A stretch of 64,000 nucleotides of DNA. It comes from Myxococcales bacterium (GTDB lineage: Bacteria > UBA10199 > 2-02-FULL-44-16 > JAAZCA01). Each line of letters starts with the position of its first letter. The first letter of the stretch is position 1. Where the stretch lies: positions 43,712 to 107,711 of the forward strand of contig JAAZCA010000036.1 in NCBI GenBank assembly GCA_012513515.1. Reading direction: 5' to 3'. Positions 51,826 to 62,027 of the stretch are shown one piece after another. The translations under genes and the position numbers were made by a program. The notes under the pieces are model-generated. The model was not told the DNA's origin and made no database searches. It saw nothing but the letters and a program-made list of their open reading frames with translations.

Positions 51826-52650
51826 ATGAAGAGTAAAAGAGCGGCCAAAGGTAAATCACGGGTTAATGCTAAGACTAAGACTAAGTCTAAGACTAAGACT
51901 AAGTCTAAGTCTAAGACTAAGTCTAAGACTAAGTCTAAGTCTAAGTCTAAGTCTAAGGTCAAGCTTAAGCCTAAGAGCAGGACTAAAACCAAGACCAAAG
52001 CCGGTGTAAAAAACTCCAAGACGATCAAGGCTAAAAAGAAAGCCTCTGTGAAGGGTGCGACCAAGAAACCCTCTGACGGAGTCAGGAAATCCAAGCCCCT
52101 TCCGGTTAAACCTCCATCGTTAGAAGGCAAGGGAATAAGGGAGCTTGCGGCTGCAATATCATCTTATATCAAGGCTCTTGGATTTGATCCCGTTTTGACG
52201 GGGCAGGGGTGTGCGGCAGTTTACGGCGCTTCCGGAATTCATCTCAGGGGGCTTGAGTTTGTGATCAGCGAATACATCTCGAAAAAAATCGAGGCCGCGA
52301 TGAAGGAGCTCGGTTTCAAGCACCTTGTCCATCGCACATATGGGTCAGAGAAATTGGGGATAGAGGTCAGCTTCCTTCCCCCTCCAGTATGTGTTGGCGA
52401 CGAGATGGTTGGCGATATTCCTGTGATCAAGACCTCCTCTGGTGATCTGAGCCTGCTTTCGCCGACCGACTGTGTAAGGCATAGGCTTGCGTACTATTAC
52501 CGGTTTGGAAACAAGGACGGACTTGATGAAGCCCTGATCGTCGCCCGCAAAAACAAGGTAGATCTGGATCTTATAGAGCGCTGGTCTCACTGGGAGTGGG
52601 CTTCGGATAAATTTCAGGATTTTCACGACCTTCTCCGCGGCTTCATGTAG
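51826..52650 (+). CDS. Lys/Thr/Ser repeat protein with a nucleotidyltransferase-like domain
   Basis: A 274-residue protein. The N-terminal ~95 residues are almost pure KTKSK units, coded by about 15 six-base repeats (AAGACT/AAGTCT, 51871-51957), and then Lys-rich linker. The C-terminal ~170 residues resemble the DUF6036/nucleotidyltransferase fold (VLTGQGCAAVYGASGI and a hydrophobic strand RGLEFVI), but the usual Asp-x-Asp is replaced, so catalysis is doubtful. The N-terminus should bind DNA or RNA like a histone H1 tail. No good ribosome binding site. Its partner is not clear. Confidence 0.65.
   Translation: MKSKRAAKGKSRVNAKTKTKSKTKTKSKSKTKSKTKSKSKSKSKVKLKPKSRTKTKTKAGVKNSKTIKAKKKASVKGATKKPSDGVRKSKPLPVKPPSLEGKGIRELAAAISSYIKALGFDPVLTGQGCAAVYGASGIHLRGLEFVISEYISKKIEAAMKELGFKHLVHRTYGSEKLGIEVSFLPPPVCVGDEMVGDIPVIKTSSGDLSLLSPTDCVRHRLAYYYRFGNKDGLDEALIVARKNKVDLDLIERWSHWEWASDKFQDFHDLLRGFM
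51871..51957 (+). repeat. Six-base tandem repeat inside the Lys-rich gene
   Basis: About fourteen copies of AAGACT or AAGTCT in frame, each coding Lys-Thr or Lys-Ser. Copy number changes would change the tail length without a frameshift. Confidence 0.9.
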
Positions 52651-53020
52651 CTTGAGCGGTCTTTCTGCTTGGTCGGGCATATCTAGGTGATATTATTAAT
52701 GATTTTATGATATATGAATTTCCTATCCACGCTGTATATCCACAGAATTCTTCACAAAATGCATATCAACTACCAAAAAAACAGAAAAAAATCCCTTTAA
52801 CTTGCCTTTAAATAAAAAAATCGCTACGTTTCAGCAGGTTTTTGGACGTTTTTTACTTTATAGAGCAGATAACGTCCTAAAGTTAGCGAGGATGGCGGAA
52901 TTGGCAGACGCGCTAGACTTAGGATCTAGTGGAGCGATCCATGGGGGTTCAAATCCCCCTCCTCGCACAGCTTTTAAGTAAACCGACGATCGCGGTGAGA
53001 TCGAAGATTTGGAGAGAAAG
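52651..53020. other. AT-rich leader with tRNA-Leu before tig
   Basis: Apart from tRNA-Leu this stretch has no gene. It is AT-rich (TTTAAATAAAAAAATCG) and includes two words similar to DnaA boxes, CTATCCACG and ATATCCACA. It probably holds the promoter of the tRNA and of the tig-clp-lon cluster. I saw no clear -35/-10 pair. Confidence 0.4.
52886..52967 (+). tRNA. tRNA-Leu(TAG)
   Basis: An 82-base class II tRNA. Acceptor GCGAGGA/TCCTCGC, A discriminator, long variable arm, anticodon loop CTTAGGA (anticodon TAG, reads CUA) and T-arm GGGGGTTCAAATCCCCC. It is followed 53 bases later by the trigger factor gene on the same strand. Confidence 0.95.
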
Positions 53021-54349
53021 ATGCCCACACAGATTACGCAGGTTGATTCCATACGTCAGTCGATAGAGGTCGAGGTCAGCGCAGAAGGGGTCGATAAGGC
53101 TATCGCCGCTGCTATGAAAAAGATGAAGGCGAAGTTAAAGCTTCCGGGTTTTCGCAAGGGGAAGGTTCCGGACAGTATGATACGTCAGAGGTTCAGCGAT
53201 GAGCTTCTCTCTGATGCTATGCGCGAGGCGGTCAAAGCGAGCTACCCGAACGCTATAGACGAGTCCGGTGCTAGTCCAATAACCCCTCCCGACATACTGC
53301 CGGAGAGCGAGTTTAAGTCGGGCAGCCCTTTTAAATACAAAGCGACCTTCGAAATATATCCGGAGGTCGATCCCAAGGGGTACGATTCCCTCTCCCTTGA
53401 ACGTGTGAAGGCTGAGGCTACTGACGAGGAGGTTGAATCCGAACTGAAGAGGCTTCAGCATCAGATGACTCAGCTCGAACCTGCACCAGATGTTGGGATA
53501 GGACACGGGTTTGTCGGTCTCATCGATTTCAAAGGTACAGCCGACGGCAATGCATTTCCAGGCGATGCGGCTGAAAATTATGTCGTCGATTTCGGGACCG
53601 GCAATCTTCTCAAGGAATTTGAAACGCAGATCGCCGGAATGAAGGCTGGCGAAGAGCGCGACATAGAGTTCCACTATCCGAAGAATTACTTTCGTGTTGA
53701 GGTGGCCGGGAAGAAGGGCTTCTTCAACGTTAAGATGAAGGAGGTGCGAAGGAAGATAGTGCCTGAAATCAACGACGATTTTGCCAAGGAGATCGGAAAA
53801 TTCAAGGATCTGAAAGAGGTGAAGGCCGACCTCAAGAAGCGGATACTCGAATATAAAGAGGTGATGATTAAAAACGACCTGATGGCTCAGGCAGTTAGAA
53901 AGCTGGTAGAAAAACACAAGGATATCGAGGTTCCGACGCCGCTCGTCGACTCCGAACTGAAAAACATGCTCGAACAGATAAAGCGTCAGTACGAATCTCA
54001 GGGCAAGAAATTCGAAGAGGTGAAACTCGACCCCAGGCAGTTTGTAGAGGCCAACGTCGAAGAGGCTACGAGCCGCGCCCGCGGTTTCCTGCTCGTCAAT
54101 GCGGTATCAAGTAAGGAGAACGTCCAGGTGTCCGATGACGATGTCGAGGAGCGAGTTTCGCAGATAGCGCAACAGTCGCGTCAGACTCCTGAACAGATCA
54201 AGGAATATATCGAGAAAAGTAACCAGATGGAGTCGCTCAAGGCACAGTTGATATTCGAAAAGACCTTGGAGTTGATCATCTCCAAATCCAAGATCAAGTA
54301 TGTGAAGCAGGGAAAATCCGAGAAGAAGGAAAAGAAGGAGAAAAAATAA
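53021..54349 (+). CDS. tig: Trigger factor
   Basis: Ribosome-bound chaperone and peptidyl-prolyl isomerase. The 442-residue protein has the ribosome-binding N-terminal domain with the GFRKGKVP signature (about 43-52), an FKBP-like PPIase domain (about 150-250) and a helical C-terminal domain ending in a Lys/Glu-rich tail. GGAGAG lies before the ATG; a TTG four codons earlier overlaps that site. It is the first gene of the quality-control cluster with clpP, clpX and lon. Confidence 0.95.
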   Translation: MPTQITQVDSIRQSIEVEVSAEGVDKAIAAAMKKMKAKLKLPGFRKGKVPDSMIRQRFSDELLSDAMREAVKASYPNAIDESGASPITPPDILPESEFKSGSPFKYKATFEIYPEVDPKGYDSLSLERVKAEATDEEVESELKRLQHQMTQLEPAPDVGIGHGFVGLIDFKGTADGNAFPGDAAENYVVDFGTGNLLKEFETQIAGMKAGEERDIEFHYPKNYFRVEVAGKKGFFNVKMKEVRRKIVPEINDDFAKEIGKFKDLKEVKADLKKRILEYKEVMIKNDLMAQAVRKLVEKHKDIEVPTPLVDSELKNMLEQIKRQYESQGKKFEEVKLDPRQFVEANVEEATSRARGFLLVNAVSSKENVQVSDDDVEERVSQIAQQSRQTPEQIKEYIEKSNQMESLKAQLIFEKTLELIISKSKIKYVKQGKSEKKEKKEKK

Positions 54350-54356
54350 AATTCGG

Positions 54357-54402
54357 TTGTCATCCTCGGTGCTTTAATCCACTGCATGCGGCGGCTTAAA
54401 TT
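54357..54402. repeat. Fragment of the dispersed palindromic element between tig and clpP
   Basis: TGTCATCCTCGGTGCTTTAATC followed by GCATGCGGCGGCTTA-type words, in the same vocabulary as the right arm of the long repeat (GTCATCCCCGAGTGCTTTAATC and CGGCTTACAGCATGCGG, in another order). The element seems partly decayed. Confidence 0.4.
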
Positions 54403-54472
54403 TGTGGGAGCGATGGATCTTCGAAATTGAGTTTTTAGATAAATCAACTCAGGACAAAGAGAGGGCTTCGAT

Positions 54473-55096
54473 ATGATCAAGAACGAGCTCATTCCGATGG
54501 TGATAGAACAGACGCATAAGGGCGAAAGGGCCTACGACATATACTCCAGGCTTTTGAAGGACAGGATAATCTTCATAGGCTCTCCCATAACCGATGATCT
54601 TGCGAACGTAATAATTGCACAGCTTCTGTTTCTCGAATCCGAGGACCCGGACAGGGACATACACCTGTATATAAACTGTCCAGGAGGGGCTGTGACAGCC
54701 GGTCTTGCGATATACGATACGATGCAATACGTTCGCCCCGATGTGTCGACGCTGTGCATGGGACAGTCGGCGAGCATGGGCGCCGTTTTGCTTGCGGCAG
54801 GCGCGAAGGGGAAGAGGTTTGCGCTTCCTCATGCCAGGATGATGATTCATCAGCCGATAGGCGGCTTTCAAGGGCAGGCCTCCGATATCGCCATACAGGC
54901 ACAGGAAATTTTGTGCCTTCGCGAGAAGCTGAATCAGCTTTTAGCCAGCCATACCGGTCAGGCCTTGGACAAGATTAAGAATGACACGGACCGAGATTTT
55001 TTTATGAGCGGCGATGAAGCGAAGGCCTACGGCATAATCGACGAAGTAGTGCACTACAGGTCCGCCAAAGAACGCGGCAAAGACGGCAAAAAATAG
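54473..55096 (+). CDS. clpP: ATP-dependent Clp protease proteolytic subunit
   Basis: A 207-residue serine protease subunit. Catalytic Ser in MGQSASMGA (near 101), His in MMIHQPIGG (near 126), Asp in the DTDRD-type loop. Starts [19 protein letters not shown] as most ClpPs do after their propeptide. It forms the tetradecameric chamber fed by ClpX. GAGAGGG precedes the ATG. A 123-bp gap separates it from tig. Confidence 0.97.
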   Translation: MIKNELIPMVIEQTHKGERAYDIYSRLLKDRIIFIGSPITDDLANVIIAQLLFLESEDPDRDIHLYINCPGGAVTAGLAIYDTMQYVRPDVSTLCMGQSASMGAVLLAAGAKGKRFALPHARMMIHQPIGGFQGQASDIAIQAQEILCLREKLNQLLASHTGQALDKIKNDTDRDFFMSGDEAKAYGIIDEVVHYRSAKERGKDGKK

Positions 55097-55143
55097 AACT
55101 TAACTCCCTTTCGCGAGATGCGGAAAGTTTTGGAGGTTTTAAA

Positions 55144-56421
55144 ATGGGTAAGACTACCGATGATGGCGGCAACGACGTTATGAATCTATCATGTTCCTTC
55201 TGTGGCAAGAGCCAGAGGGAAGCCAGGAAGCTCATAGCGGGCCCCACCGTATATATCTGCGATGAGTGCATAGAGCTTTGCAACGATATTATAGCGGAAG
55301 AGAATATACGCGCTCCGATATCCGGGGACAGGCTCGGCGTTCCTAAGCCGGCAGAAATTAAAAAAGTTCTCGATGAATATGTAATCGGTCAGGACTATGC
55401 AAAACGCGTTTTGTCCGTAGCGGTTCACAATCATTATAAGAGAATCGAACATGGCTACAGGCGGCATAGCGATGATGTGGAAATTCAGAAATCGAACATA
55501 TTGCTCATAGGCCCAACGGGGACGGGAAAAACTCTCCTGGCGCAGACGCTGGCGAGGCTTTTGAAGGTACCTTTTGCGATCGCTGATGCGACGACGCTTA
55601 CCGAGGCCGGATATGTCGGCGAAGATGTTGAAAATATAGTTCTAAATCTTTTGCAGGCCGCGGATTTCGACAAGGCCAGGGCGGAGAGAGGGATTATCTA
55701 TATCGATGAAATCGACAAGATCAGCAGGAAATCCGAGAATCCGTCGATAACTAGGGATGTGTCGGGGGAAGGTGTTCAGCAGGCCCTTCTCAAGATCATA
55801 GAGGGAACCGTCGCAAGCGTTCCGCCCAAGGGTGGGAGGAAACATCCTCAGCAGGAATTCATACCCGTCGATACGACTAATATCCTTTTTATATGCGGTG
55901 GAACCTTCGTAGGTTTGGAGGATATCATAGAAAGAAGGGTTGGGGAGAAGAAGCTCGGCTTTGGAGCGGAGGTAAAGGGCAAGACCGACCGCAGACCGGG
56001 CGATCTCCTGAAAGACGTCCAAACCGAAGATCTCCTGAAGTACGGCCTTATCCCGGAATTTCTTGGGAGGCTCCCGCTTACCGCTACGCTGGAAGAACTC
56101 TACGAGCCTGCTCTCATGAAAATTCTGACCGAGCCCAAAAATGCTCTGGTTAAGCAGTATCAGAGGCTTTTCGAGATGGAGAAGATCAAGCTGGAGTTCG
56201 CATCAAACGCGATAGAAGCGATTGCAGAGGATGCCGTCAATAAAAAGTCCGGCGCCCGCGGTTTGAAGTCCATCATAGAAAACGTGATGCTGGACATCAT
56301 GTATGATATTCCATCTCGCGACAACGTTCGAGAAGTCCTTATTGACGCCGATGTGATAAGAAAGAAAAAGCCACCAGTCGTTGTCTACGACAATGAGGAG
56401 AAGAAGGCCGATTCGGCATAA
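55144..56421 (+). CDS. clpX: ATP-dependent Clp protease ATP-binding subunit ClpX
   Basis: A 425-residue AAA+ unfoldase. N-terminal zinc-binding domain with CSFCGKSQ and CDECIELC (four Cys), Walker [13 protein letters not shown] (near 121), Walker [11 protein letters not shown], sensor motifs and the IGF-like loop that docks on ClpP. GGAGG precedes the ATG. It follows clpP after 47 bp. Confidence 0.97.
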   Translation: MGKTTDDGGNDVMNLSCSFCGKSQREARKLIAGPTVYICDECIELCNDIIAEENIRAPISGDRLGVPKPAEIKKVLDEYVIGQDYAKRVLSVAVHNHYKRIEHGYRRHSDDVEIQKSNILLIGPTGTGKTLLAQTLARLLKVPFAIADATTLTEAGYVGEDVENIVLNLLQAADFDKARAERGIIYIDEIDKISRKSENPSITRDVSGEGVQQALLKIIEGTVASVPPKGGRKHPQQEFIPVDTTNILFICGGTFVGLEDIIERRVGEKKLGFGAEVKGKTDRRPGDLLKDVQTEDLLKYGLIPEFLGRLPLTATLEELYEPALMKILTEPKNALVKQYQRLFEMEKIKLEFASNAIEAIAEDAVNKKSGARGLKSIIENVMLDIMYDIPSRDNVREVLIDADVIRKKKPPVVVYDNEEKKADSA

Positions 56422-56465
56422 TTTTGTTGAGGTTTAAATTTACAACAACAGGATAAGGGGGAAAT

Positions 56466-58928
56466 ATGTCAGATGATGTAGCAGGGGCAGGAGTTAACGC
56501 CAAGAATTCCGTATCCGGTGGTAATAGAATTTTAGTTCCGCTTCTTCCGCTGAGGGATATCGTAGTTTTCCCTCACATGGTCGTTCCGCTTTTTGTGGGC
56601 AGGGAGAAGTCCATCGCTGCGCTGGAAGAGGCTATGAACAAGGAGAAGGATATACTTCTCTCCGCGCAGATCAATCCGAAGACCAACGACCCCAAACCGG
56701 AGGATATCTACAAGGTCGGAACTCTGGCTGCGATAATCCAGCTCTTGAGGCTTCCCGATGGGACGGTCAAGGTCCTGGTGGAAGGCAAAGGACGCGCTAC
56801 TGTCATACAGTATCTCACCAACCCAGATTTCTTTTTGGCCGAGGCAGAGCCTTTCACGGAAGAGAGCGAAGTTACCGTGGAAGTGGAAGCCTTGATGCGC
56901 GGAGTGAAAAACACCTTCGAACAGTATGTAAAGCTCAACAAGAGGATACCGCCTGAGATGCTCGCTTCCGTTTCCGCGATAGACGATCCGTCCAGGCTCG
57001 CCGATACTATCGTGGCGCATCTCTCACTGAAATTGCCTGATAAGCAGAGCATACTTGAAATTTCGTTTGCTGGCGAGAGGCTTGAGAAACTCCTAACATT
57101 GATGCAGTCAGAGATAGAGATATTGCAGGTTGAGCGCCGCATACGTTCTCGCGTGAAGAAACAGATGGAGAAGACGCAGCGCGAGTATTATCTCAATGAA
57201 CAGATGCAGGCTATTCAGAAGGAGCTTGGGGAAAGGGATGAATTCAAGGCTGAGATAGCCGAGCTTGAAGAAAAGGCCAGGAAACTCCGTCTCACCGACG
57301 AAGCCCGCGATAAGGTGATGAAGGAGATTAAAAAACTGAAGATGATGAGTCCGATGTCGGCGGAAGCTACAGTCATTCGCAACTACATCGACTGGATTCT
57401 CACCATACCATGGAGTGAATTCACCAAAGACAAGATAGATATCAAGGAGGCTGAAAGAATTTTAAATGAGGATCACTACGGCCTCGAACAACCTAAGGAG
57501 AGAATCGTCGAATATCTTGCGGTCAGGGCTCTCGTAGATAAGATGAGAGGTCCGATACTTTGCCTGGTGGGCCCTCCGGGAGTTGGAAAAACTTCGCTGG
57601 GGCGTTCGATCGCCAGATCGACGGGAAGAAAGTTCATAAGGCTGAGCCTAGGTGGCGTTCGTGATGAAGCGGAGATCAGAGGTCACAGAAGAACCTATAT
57701 CGGCGCAATGCCCGGCAAAGTGGTGCAGAGTATGAAGAAGGCCGGATCTAGCAATCCTGTTTTTCTCCTAGACGAAATCGACAAGATGAGCATGGATTTC
57801 AGAGGAGATCCGTCTGCGGCGCTGCTTGAAGTTCTCGATCCGGAGCAGAACAGCACATTCAGCGATCACTATCTGGACATCGATTACGACCTCTCTCATG
57901 TCATGTTCATAACTACCGCCAATACCCTCCCTTCTATACCTGCCCCGCTGCAGGACAGAATGGAGATCATAAGGATACCGGGGTACACGGAGCTTGAGAA
58001 AATAAAGATCGCCGAGATGTACCTCATAAAGAAACAGCGTGAGGCAAATGGAATCACAAAGAAGAACATCAATTTTACCGAGTCCGCCATCAAGTCGATC
58101 ATACGACGTTATACCCGAGAAGCTGGGGTGAGAAACTTGGAGCGTGAAATAGCCTCGATATGCAGAAAGGTCGCGCGCGAGGTGGTGGCCAGCGGAAATC
58201 ACGAAAAGATGGTCAGGATAACTCCGAAGAAGGTTCAAAAATATCTAGGTGTTCCGAAATTCCACTATGGCTTGGCGGAAGAGCACGATCAGATCGGTGT
58301 TACCACAGGGCTGGCCTGGACCGAAGTTGGCGGCGAGCTTCTGACCACCGAAGTTTCAGTCATGCCCGGCAAAGGCAAGCTCACAGTCACTGGTAAACTC
58401 GGCGAAGTTATGCAGGAATCAGCGCAGGCGGCGATGAGCTATGTCCGTTCGCGAGCTGAGGATCTCGGATTGGGAAGGGAATTCTACAGCAAACTCGATA
58501 TTCACATCCATCTTCCTGAAGGTGCGATTCCAAAGGATGGGCCAAGCGCGGGTATAACCATGGCGACCGGAATAGCTTCAGCGCTTCTAAAACTTCCGGT
58601 CAAAAAAGATATAGCTATGACAGGGGAGATTACGCTGCGCGGAAGAGTTCTGCCGATCGGCGGTATCAAGGAAAAGCTTCTTGCGGCGCACCGGGGCAAG
58701 ATCAAACAGGTCTTGATACCAAGGGAGAACGAGAAGGACCTTAAAGAAATTCCCAAGAAAATTCTGAAGGAGCTCAATATAGTTCTTGTCGATCATATGG
58801 ATGGGGTTCTCATGCACGCATTGAGGATCGACGATCCGAAAAAGCTGTTCAGACACGGCAAGAAGGGTTTTGTCCCGATGGGAATGGAGGAGGGACGGGA
58901 CTCGCAGCATTCCCCTGCAATATCATAA
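56466..58928 (+). CDS. lon: ATP-dependent protease Lon
   Basis: An 820-residue LonA protease. N-terminal substrate domain (about 20-215), coiled middle, AAA+ domain with [12 protein letters not shown] (about 370) and FLLDEIDKM, and a C-terminal protease domain with the catalytic Ser in [10 protein letters not shown] (near 695) and Lys in the [22 protein letters not shown] segment. Normal length. GGGGGAAAT before the ATG; ends at a strong terminator. It is the last gene of the tig-clpP-clpX-lon cluster. Confidence 0.97.
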   Translation: MSDDVAGAGVNAKNSVSGGNRILVPLLPLRDIVVFPHMVVPLFVGREKSIAALEEAMNKEKDILLSAQINPKTNDPKPEDIYKVGTLAAIIQLLRLPDGTVKVLVEGKGRATVIQYLTNPDFFLAEAEPFTEESEVTVEVEALMRGVKNTFEQYVKLNKRIPPEMLASVSAIDDPSRLADTIVAHLSLKLPDKQSILEISFAGERLEKLLTLMQSEIEILQVERRIRSRVKKQMEKTQREYYLNEQMQAIQKELGERDEFKAEIAELEEKARKLRLTDEARDKVMKEIKKLKMMSPMSAEATVIRNYIDWILTIPWSEFTKDKIDIKEAERILNEDHYGLEQPKERIVEYLAVRALVDKMRGPILCLVGPPGVGKTSLGRSIARSTGRKFIRLSLGGVRDEAEIRGHRRTYIGAMPGKVVQSMKKAGSSNPVFLLDEIDKMSMDFRGDPSAALLEVLDPEQNSTFSDHYLDIDYDLSHVMFITTANTLPSIPAPLQDRMEIIRIPGYTELEKIKIAEMYLIKKQREANGITKKNINFTESAIKSIIRRYTREAGVRNLEREIASICRKVAREVVASGNHEKMVRITPKKVQKYLGVPKFHYGLAEEHDQIGVTTGLAWTEVGGELLTTEVSVMPGKGKLTVTGKLGEVMQESAQAAMSYVRSRAEDLGLGREFYSKLDIHIHLPEGAIPKDGPSAGITMATGIASALLKLPVKKDIAMTGEITLRGRVLPIGGIKEKLLAAHRGKIKQVLIPRENEKDLKEIPKKILKELNIVLVDHMDGVLMHALRIDDPKKLFRHGKKGFVPMGMEEGRDSQHSPAIS

Positions 58929-58937
58929 CGTTTGATT

Positions 58938-60539
58938 TTACAAGGAAACCCGGCCCTGTTTTGAGGCCGGGTTTTTATTTGATCGGGCCCGATCAAAGTG
59001 CGGCCAATTAAACGATGGGGGCCGCTTCTCCACGTCTACGTGATCCGATATGATTTTTTCGACAACATTTCTGTCGAACTCAGGATAGAGTCCGATTTTG
59101 TGGAGCCAGGAAGCTATTTCGAGCCAGGTTGTTCTGGGAGAGTCTTTGCCAATTACGGTTGTGAAGTGATCACCGTTTTCGACGATGTGAATTTTCTTGC
59201 TAGATGAGCCTATCTTTTTAAACTCGGGTTCTATGTTTTGTTCCGCTTTAGCGAGTCCATCCCTTCCTCCGGCTATAGCCATGACAGGGATCGATATGTT
59301 GGGCAGCACCGCCGATATTGGTCTTCCCTCCGAGGTGGTCAGTGAACCATCACTCGATGAAAGTATCTTCATGAAATGTTCTATCATCGGAGTCGGCATC
59401 GGCTCGAGGCATTTTCTTATGAATTTTCCTATGATCCTCTGGTTTATGTGTGCAAAGTCCTCTCCAGGATAGTAGAGAGTTGCCAGGGCCTCACGCAGCA
59501 AAGGAATCTGCGCACTGACTTTGAAAGCCACCTCTGTGAGGGGCGAAAATCCAGCGAGGAGTTCGGAGGCAAACCTGACCCGTTCGCTCACAAATCCCAA
59601 AGGATCCGCGCGCCTTTCGACGCCGGCCTGTTCCATGAATGAATTTAAAGCATCCGCGCTTTTGCTGACTTTCAGAAGGATCCTGATGAGCATTTCATCC
59701 GGATATTTCCATCTTAGCGGACTGCATAGAGGAACGAACCCGGCTATCTTGCTGGAATATGGGAGCTTGCTGCCGATGTAGTCATAAAGCATATCTCCGC
59801 CGAGGCTGTGGGCTATAGCGACTATCTTGTCATACCCCATCTCGACGTTTATATACCTGAGTGCGCTGCCTATGTCGTTTTCTTTTACGACATCGAAGGT
59901 CGTGCCAGGAGGGATTTCATATTTTACTCCGCGCATATCCGGCCTTGCTGACGGATCTGTTACATATGCGCTCGTGTTTCTTACATATCTGTTCTGAACC
60001 TGAACGCAGTTGCGCATGTGAAGATAGAACACCTTGAATCCGAGATAGGCAAAAAAACCAAGAAAAGTTTTTAGCGTGTCTATATTTGGGATCTGACCTC
60101 GGCCGTCGATAGGAAATAGGCCGAAGTTTGCGTTCATGAACATGCCGTGGGAAAAAAATATCGCAGGTAACTCCTCGCTTCGTTCGATATCGTTCGCGGA
60201 GGATGACGCTGCTATTCTGTCAAAGGAGATCTCTCCAAGCAGTAGGTCGACCTTTTCATCCAGGCTTTTTATGAAATGATCCCGTTTGGTCAGAAAATAC
60301 GGCGCCCTTCCGCTTATGCGTTCGGTTTCCCTTTTTTGCATACCGGTTTCGCGTAGCCCGCTTACAATTCTTGTCAAATTGAGTCCGGCAGAGGAGTATG
60401 CGGAGGCTGCAGCATTCAATCCGAAATAGGCGGCGTCAAGGGCCGCTCCTGTTGCCATCCCTCCGATCCTGTGGATGAAGTTTGGCAGGATCGGTGAGAA
60501 AGGCGGGCGGTATAATCCGGCGAGGCTTTTAGGCTGCAT
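58938..60539 (-). CDS. Large alpha/beta hydrolase
   Basis: A 533-residue alpha/beta hydrolase with the nucleophile elbow AHSLGG near residue 256 and oxyanion region FFSHGMFMNANFG. The C-terminal GGRDGLAKAEQN and ENGDHFTTV provide the acid and His. An N-terminal ~90-residue helical region with Ala/Gly (GAALDAAYFGLNAAASA) and insertions make it twice the usual size. It may act on lipids or polyesters (PhaC-like length), which is inference. It is a single gene convergent with lon. Confidence 0.75.
   Translation of the reverse strand: MQPKSLAGLYRPPFSPILPNFIHRIGGMATGAALDAAYFGLNAAASAYSSAGLNLTRIVSGLRETGMQKRETERISGRAPYFLTKRDHFIKSLDEKVDLLLGEISFDRIAASSSANDIERSEELPAIFFSHGMFMNANFGLFPIDGRGQIPNIDTLKTFLGFFAYLGFKVFYLHMRNCVQVQNRYVRNTSAYVTDPSARPDMRGVKYEIPPGTTFDVVKENDIGSALRYINVEMGYDKIVAIAHSLGGDMLYDYIGSKLPYSSKIAGFVPLCSPLRWKYPDEMLIRILLKVSKSADALNSFMEQAGVERRADPLGFVSERVRFASELLAGFSPLTEVAFKVSAQIPLLREALATLYYPGEDFAHINQRIIGKFIRKCLEPMPTPMIEHFMKILSSSDGSLTTSEGRPISAVLPNISIPVMAIAGGRDGLAKAEQNIEPEFKKIGSSSKKIHIVENGDHFTTVIGKDSPRTTWLEIASWLHKIGLYPEFDRNVVEKIISDHVDVEKRPPSFNWPHFDRARSNKNPASKQGRVSL
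58946..58976 (+). terminator. Intrinsic terminator after lon
   Basis: AAACCCGGCC, loop, GGCCGGGTTTTT: ten-pair stem with T-run. The stop codon and last residues of the convergent hydrolase gene overlap it. Confidence 0.92.
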
Positions 60540-60646
60540 TGAGGGCCACCTTCTAAAGCCGATTCCCTTTGGAATTCGTCTTACCAGCGAAACCCCGGAT
60601 GACGTACTACGTATAACGTGCTATGTCAAATCGTTCGATATTATTG

Positions 60647-61660
60647 CTATTTTTGAACTTCCCACCCTTCGGCTCTGGCTCTTAACAATATTTTTTTTGC
60701 AAATTCAGCACCCAGATATCTTTCGTAGGCATATCGCTCGGTGACGAAGACCGCCAGCCAAGAATCGGCTGCAGCAGCCACGGATGATATGATTAGCGTA
60801 TAGTCAAGCGGTGAACCCTCGTATTCAACCGAAACAGGGAAATAGACGCGGAATCCGTTGTCGAATTCCAGGTCTTTGGCGCTGATATCGGCGCCGGAAT
60901 TTGCGGTGCAGCTCTTGACGAGATTCCAGTAGGATAGCCCCTCTTCTTTTCCTGCGGAAAGTATGTATCGGAATTTCTGTCCGACGACCTTCATGGCGTA
61001 TAGGAATGCCTCTTCGCCCCTTTCCGAGTCTCTGGAATTGCAGTTGGTCGGGGTCGAGTCAACATAATCGGATAGGAATCTTATATTGTCCGGTCCATCT
61101 ATGATCTCCTGTGCCTTTCTTGCATTCATCGGAGTTGCGTACATACTAACCGGCAACCCGATCTTGAAATGTTTGGTGATGTCGCTGCATTTGGATATGC
61201 CGCTGAAATGCGGGGAATTTGCCCAGTCGTAGCCTTCCTGACAGTCGGCCTTTACCGGAAGGGTCTTGCCTATAAGTCCCAGCTTCATGGCATTGCTTGG
61301 CTTCAATCTGGATGACCTGTAGCTTTCCCTTTTTTTATTGTGATTTTGAGGAGTGATCTCGTCATCGGCTGTGATGACCTGGCAGATGTTTTCCTCTGTA
61401 AAAAACGAGCTCATCGTGCGGGAGAGTATCTCCGGTTTGTTCATCGGGAAATCTTTATATCCCTTTGTGAAGCCGGATCTTACAAAATCGCGGGCCTTCG
61501 ATCTGATCGCCTTGAGCCCCCCTTCGCTTATAGAGCATTGCAGTTCGCCGCTATCATCGGTCCAAAGATGCACGGAGTCATGATCTCTCCAGGTGATGGC
61601 AGAGGTTCGAAGTTTCGTAGTTTCACCTGATGCATCCCTTCCTGTATCTATCGTTGACAT
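60647..61660 (-). CDS. Hypothetical protein
   Basis: A 337-residue cytoplasmic-looking protein that I do not recognise. It starts with a Thr/Ser-rich, polar N-terminus and has no signal peptide or membrane helix. Several Cys and a Trp-rich C-terminus (WLAVFVTERYAYERYLGAEFAKKILLRARAEGWEV) are visible. GGAGG lies before the ATG. It is 107 bp upstream of the hydrolase gene and co-directional, but coupling is not clear. Confidence 0.6.
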   Translation of the reverse strand: MSTIDTGRDASGETTKLRTSAITWRDHDSVHLWTDDSGELQCSISEGGLKAIRSKARDFVRSGFTKGYKDFPMNKPEILSRTMSSFFTEENICQVITADDEITPQNHNKKRESYRSSRLKPSNAMKLGLIGKTLPVKADCQEGYDWANSPHFSGISKCSDITKHFKIGLPVSMYATPMNARKAQEIIDGPDNIRFLSDYVDSTPTNCNSRDSERGEEAFLYAMKVVGQKFRYILSAGKEEGLSYWNLVKSCTANSGADISAKDLEFDNGFRVYFPVSVEYEGSPLDYTLIISSVAAAADSWLAVFVTERYAYERYLGAEFAKKILLRARAEGWEVQK

Positions 61661-62027
61661 CGTTCCTCCATTTTGAATCCGTGGTCTGTAGCTGAATTGG
61701 AGCTATCATCAATATGCGATGCAGCATAAAAGTAGTTTGTTAGGTCCAAAATCAAAATTTGTATTTTTCTACTTCAAATCATCGTATGGCGGGTCATCCT
61801 TCTTCCTTTCAGACCTCGCAGGTCGTCAGCTTGCCATGGAGCTTTATCGTCATCCATGCAAAAAGGTTGTGATATTTAATCAAAAGACCCCTCAAGTCGG
61901 GAGATGCTCTCAGGGACTCAATTTGCAGCGTGCAGCGTTAAATTATCGTGGCTGATTAGTCAATGAGAGTTGTTCTTGATCGCTCGCCTTTCTGAGGCTA
62001 TACAATGGCAAAGGAAATTCGATCAAT
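61661..62027. other. Gene-free divergent interval
   Basis: The 367 bases between two divergent genes hold no coding frame that I believe in. Near the right end lies a good promoter for the transporter. Nothing else could be identified. Confidence 0.5.
61976..62004 (+). promoter_or_regulatory. Candidate sigma-70 promoter of the transporter gene
   Basis: TTGATC at 61976-61981, a 17-base spacer and TATACA at 61999-62004, 24 bases before the start codon. AAAGGA serves as ribosome binding site. Confidence 0.6.

Noticed and set aside
51871-51957. Non-coding microsatellite instead of coding sequence
   Set aside because: The repeat keeps one frame and leads straight into a domain with normal protein composition.
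52700-52760. Possible replication origin: two DnaA-box-like words in AT-rich DNA
   Set aside because: Only CTATCCACG and ATATCCACA are found, both imperfect, with no dnaA, dnaN or gidA nearby and no cluster of boxes.
61719-61955. A 78-codon frame in the interval before the transporter
   Set aside because: Composition is not protein-like and no ribosome binding site is present.
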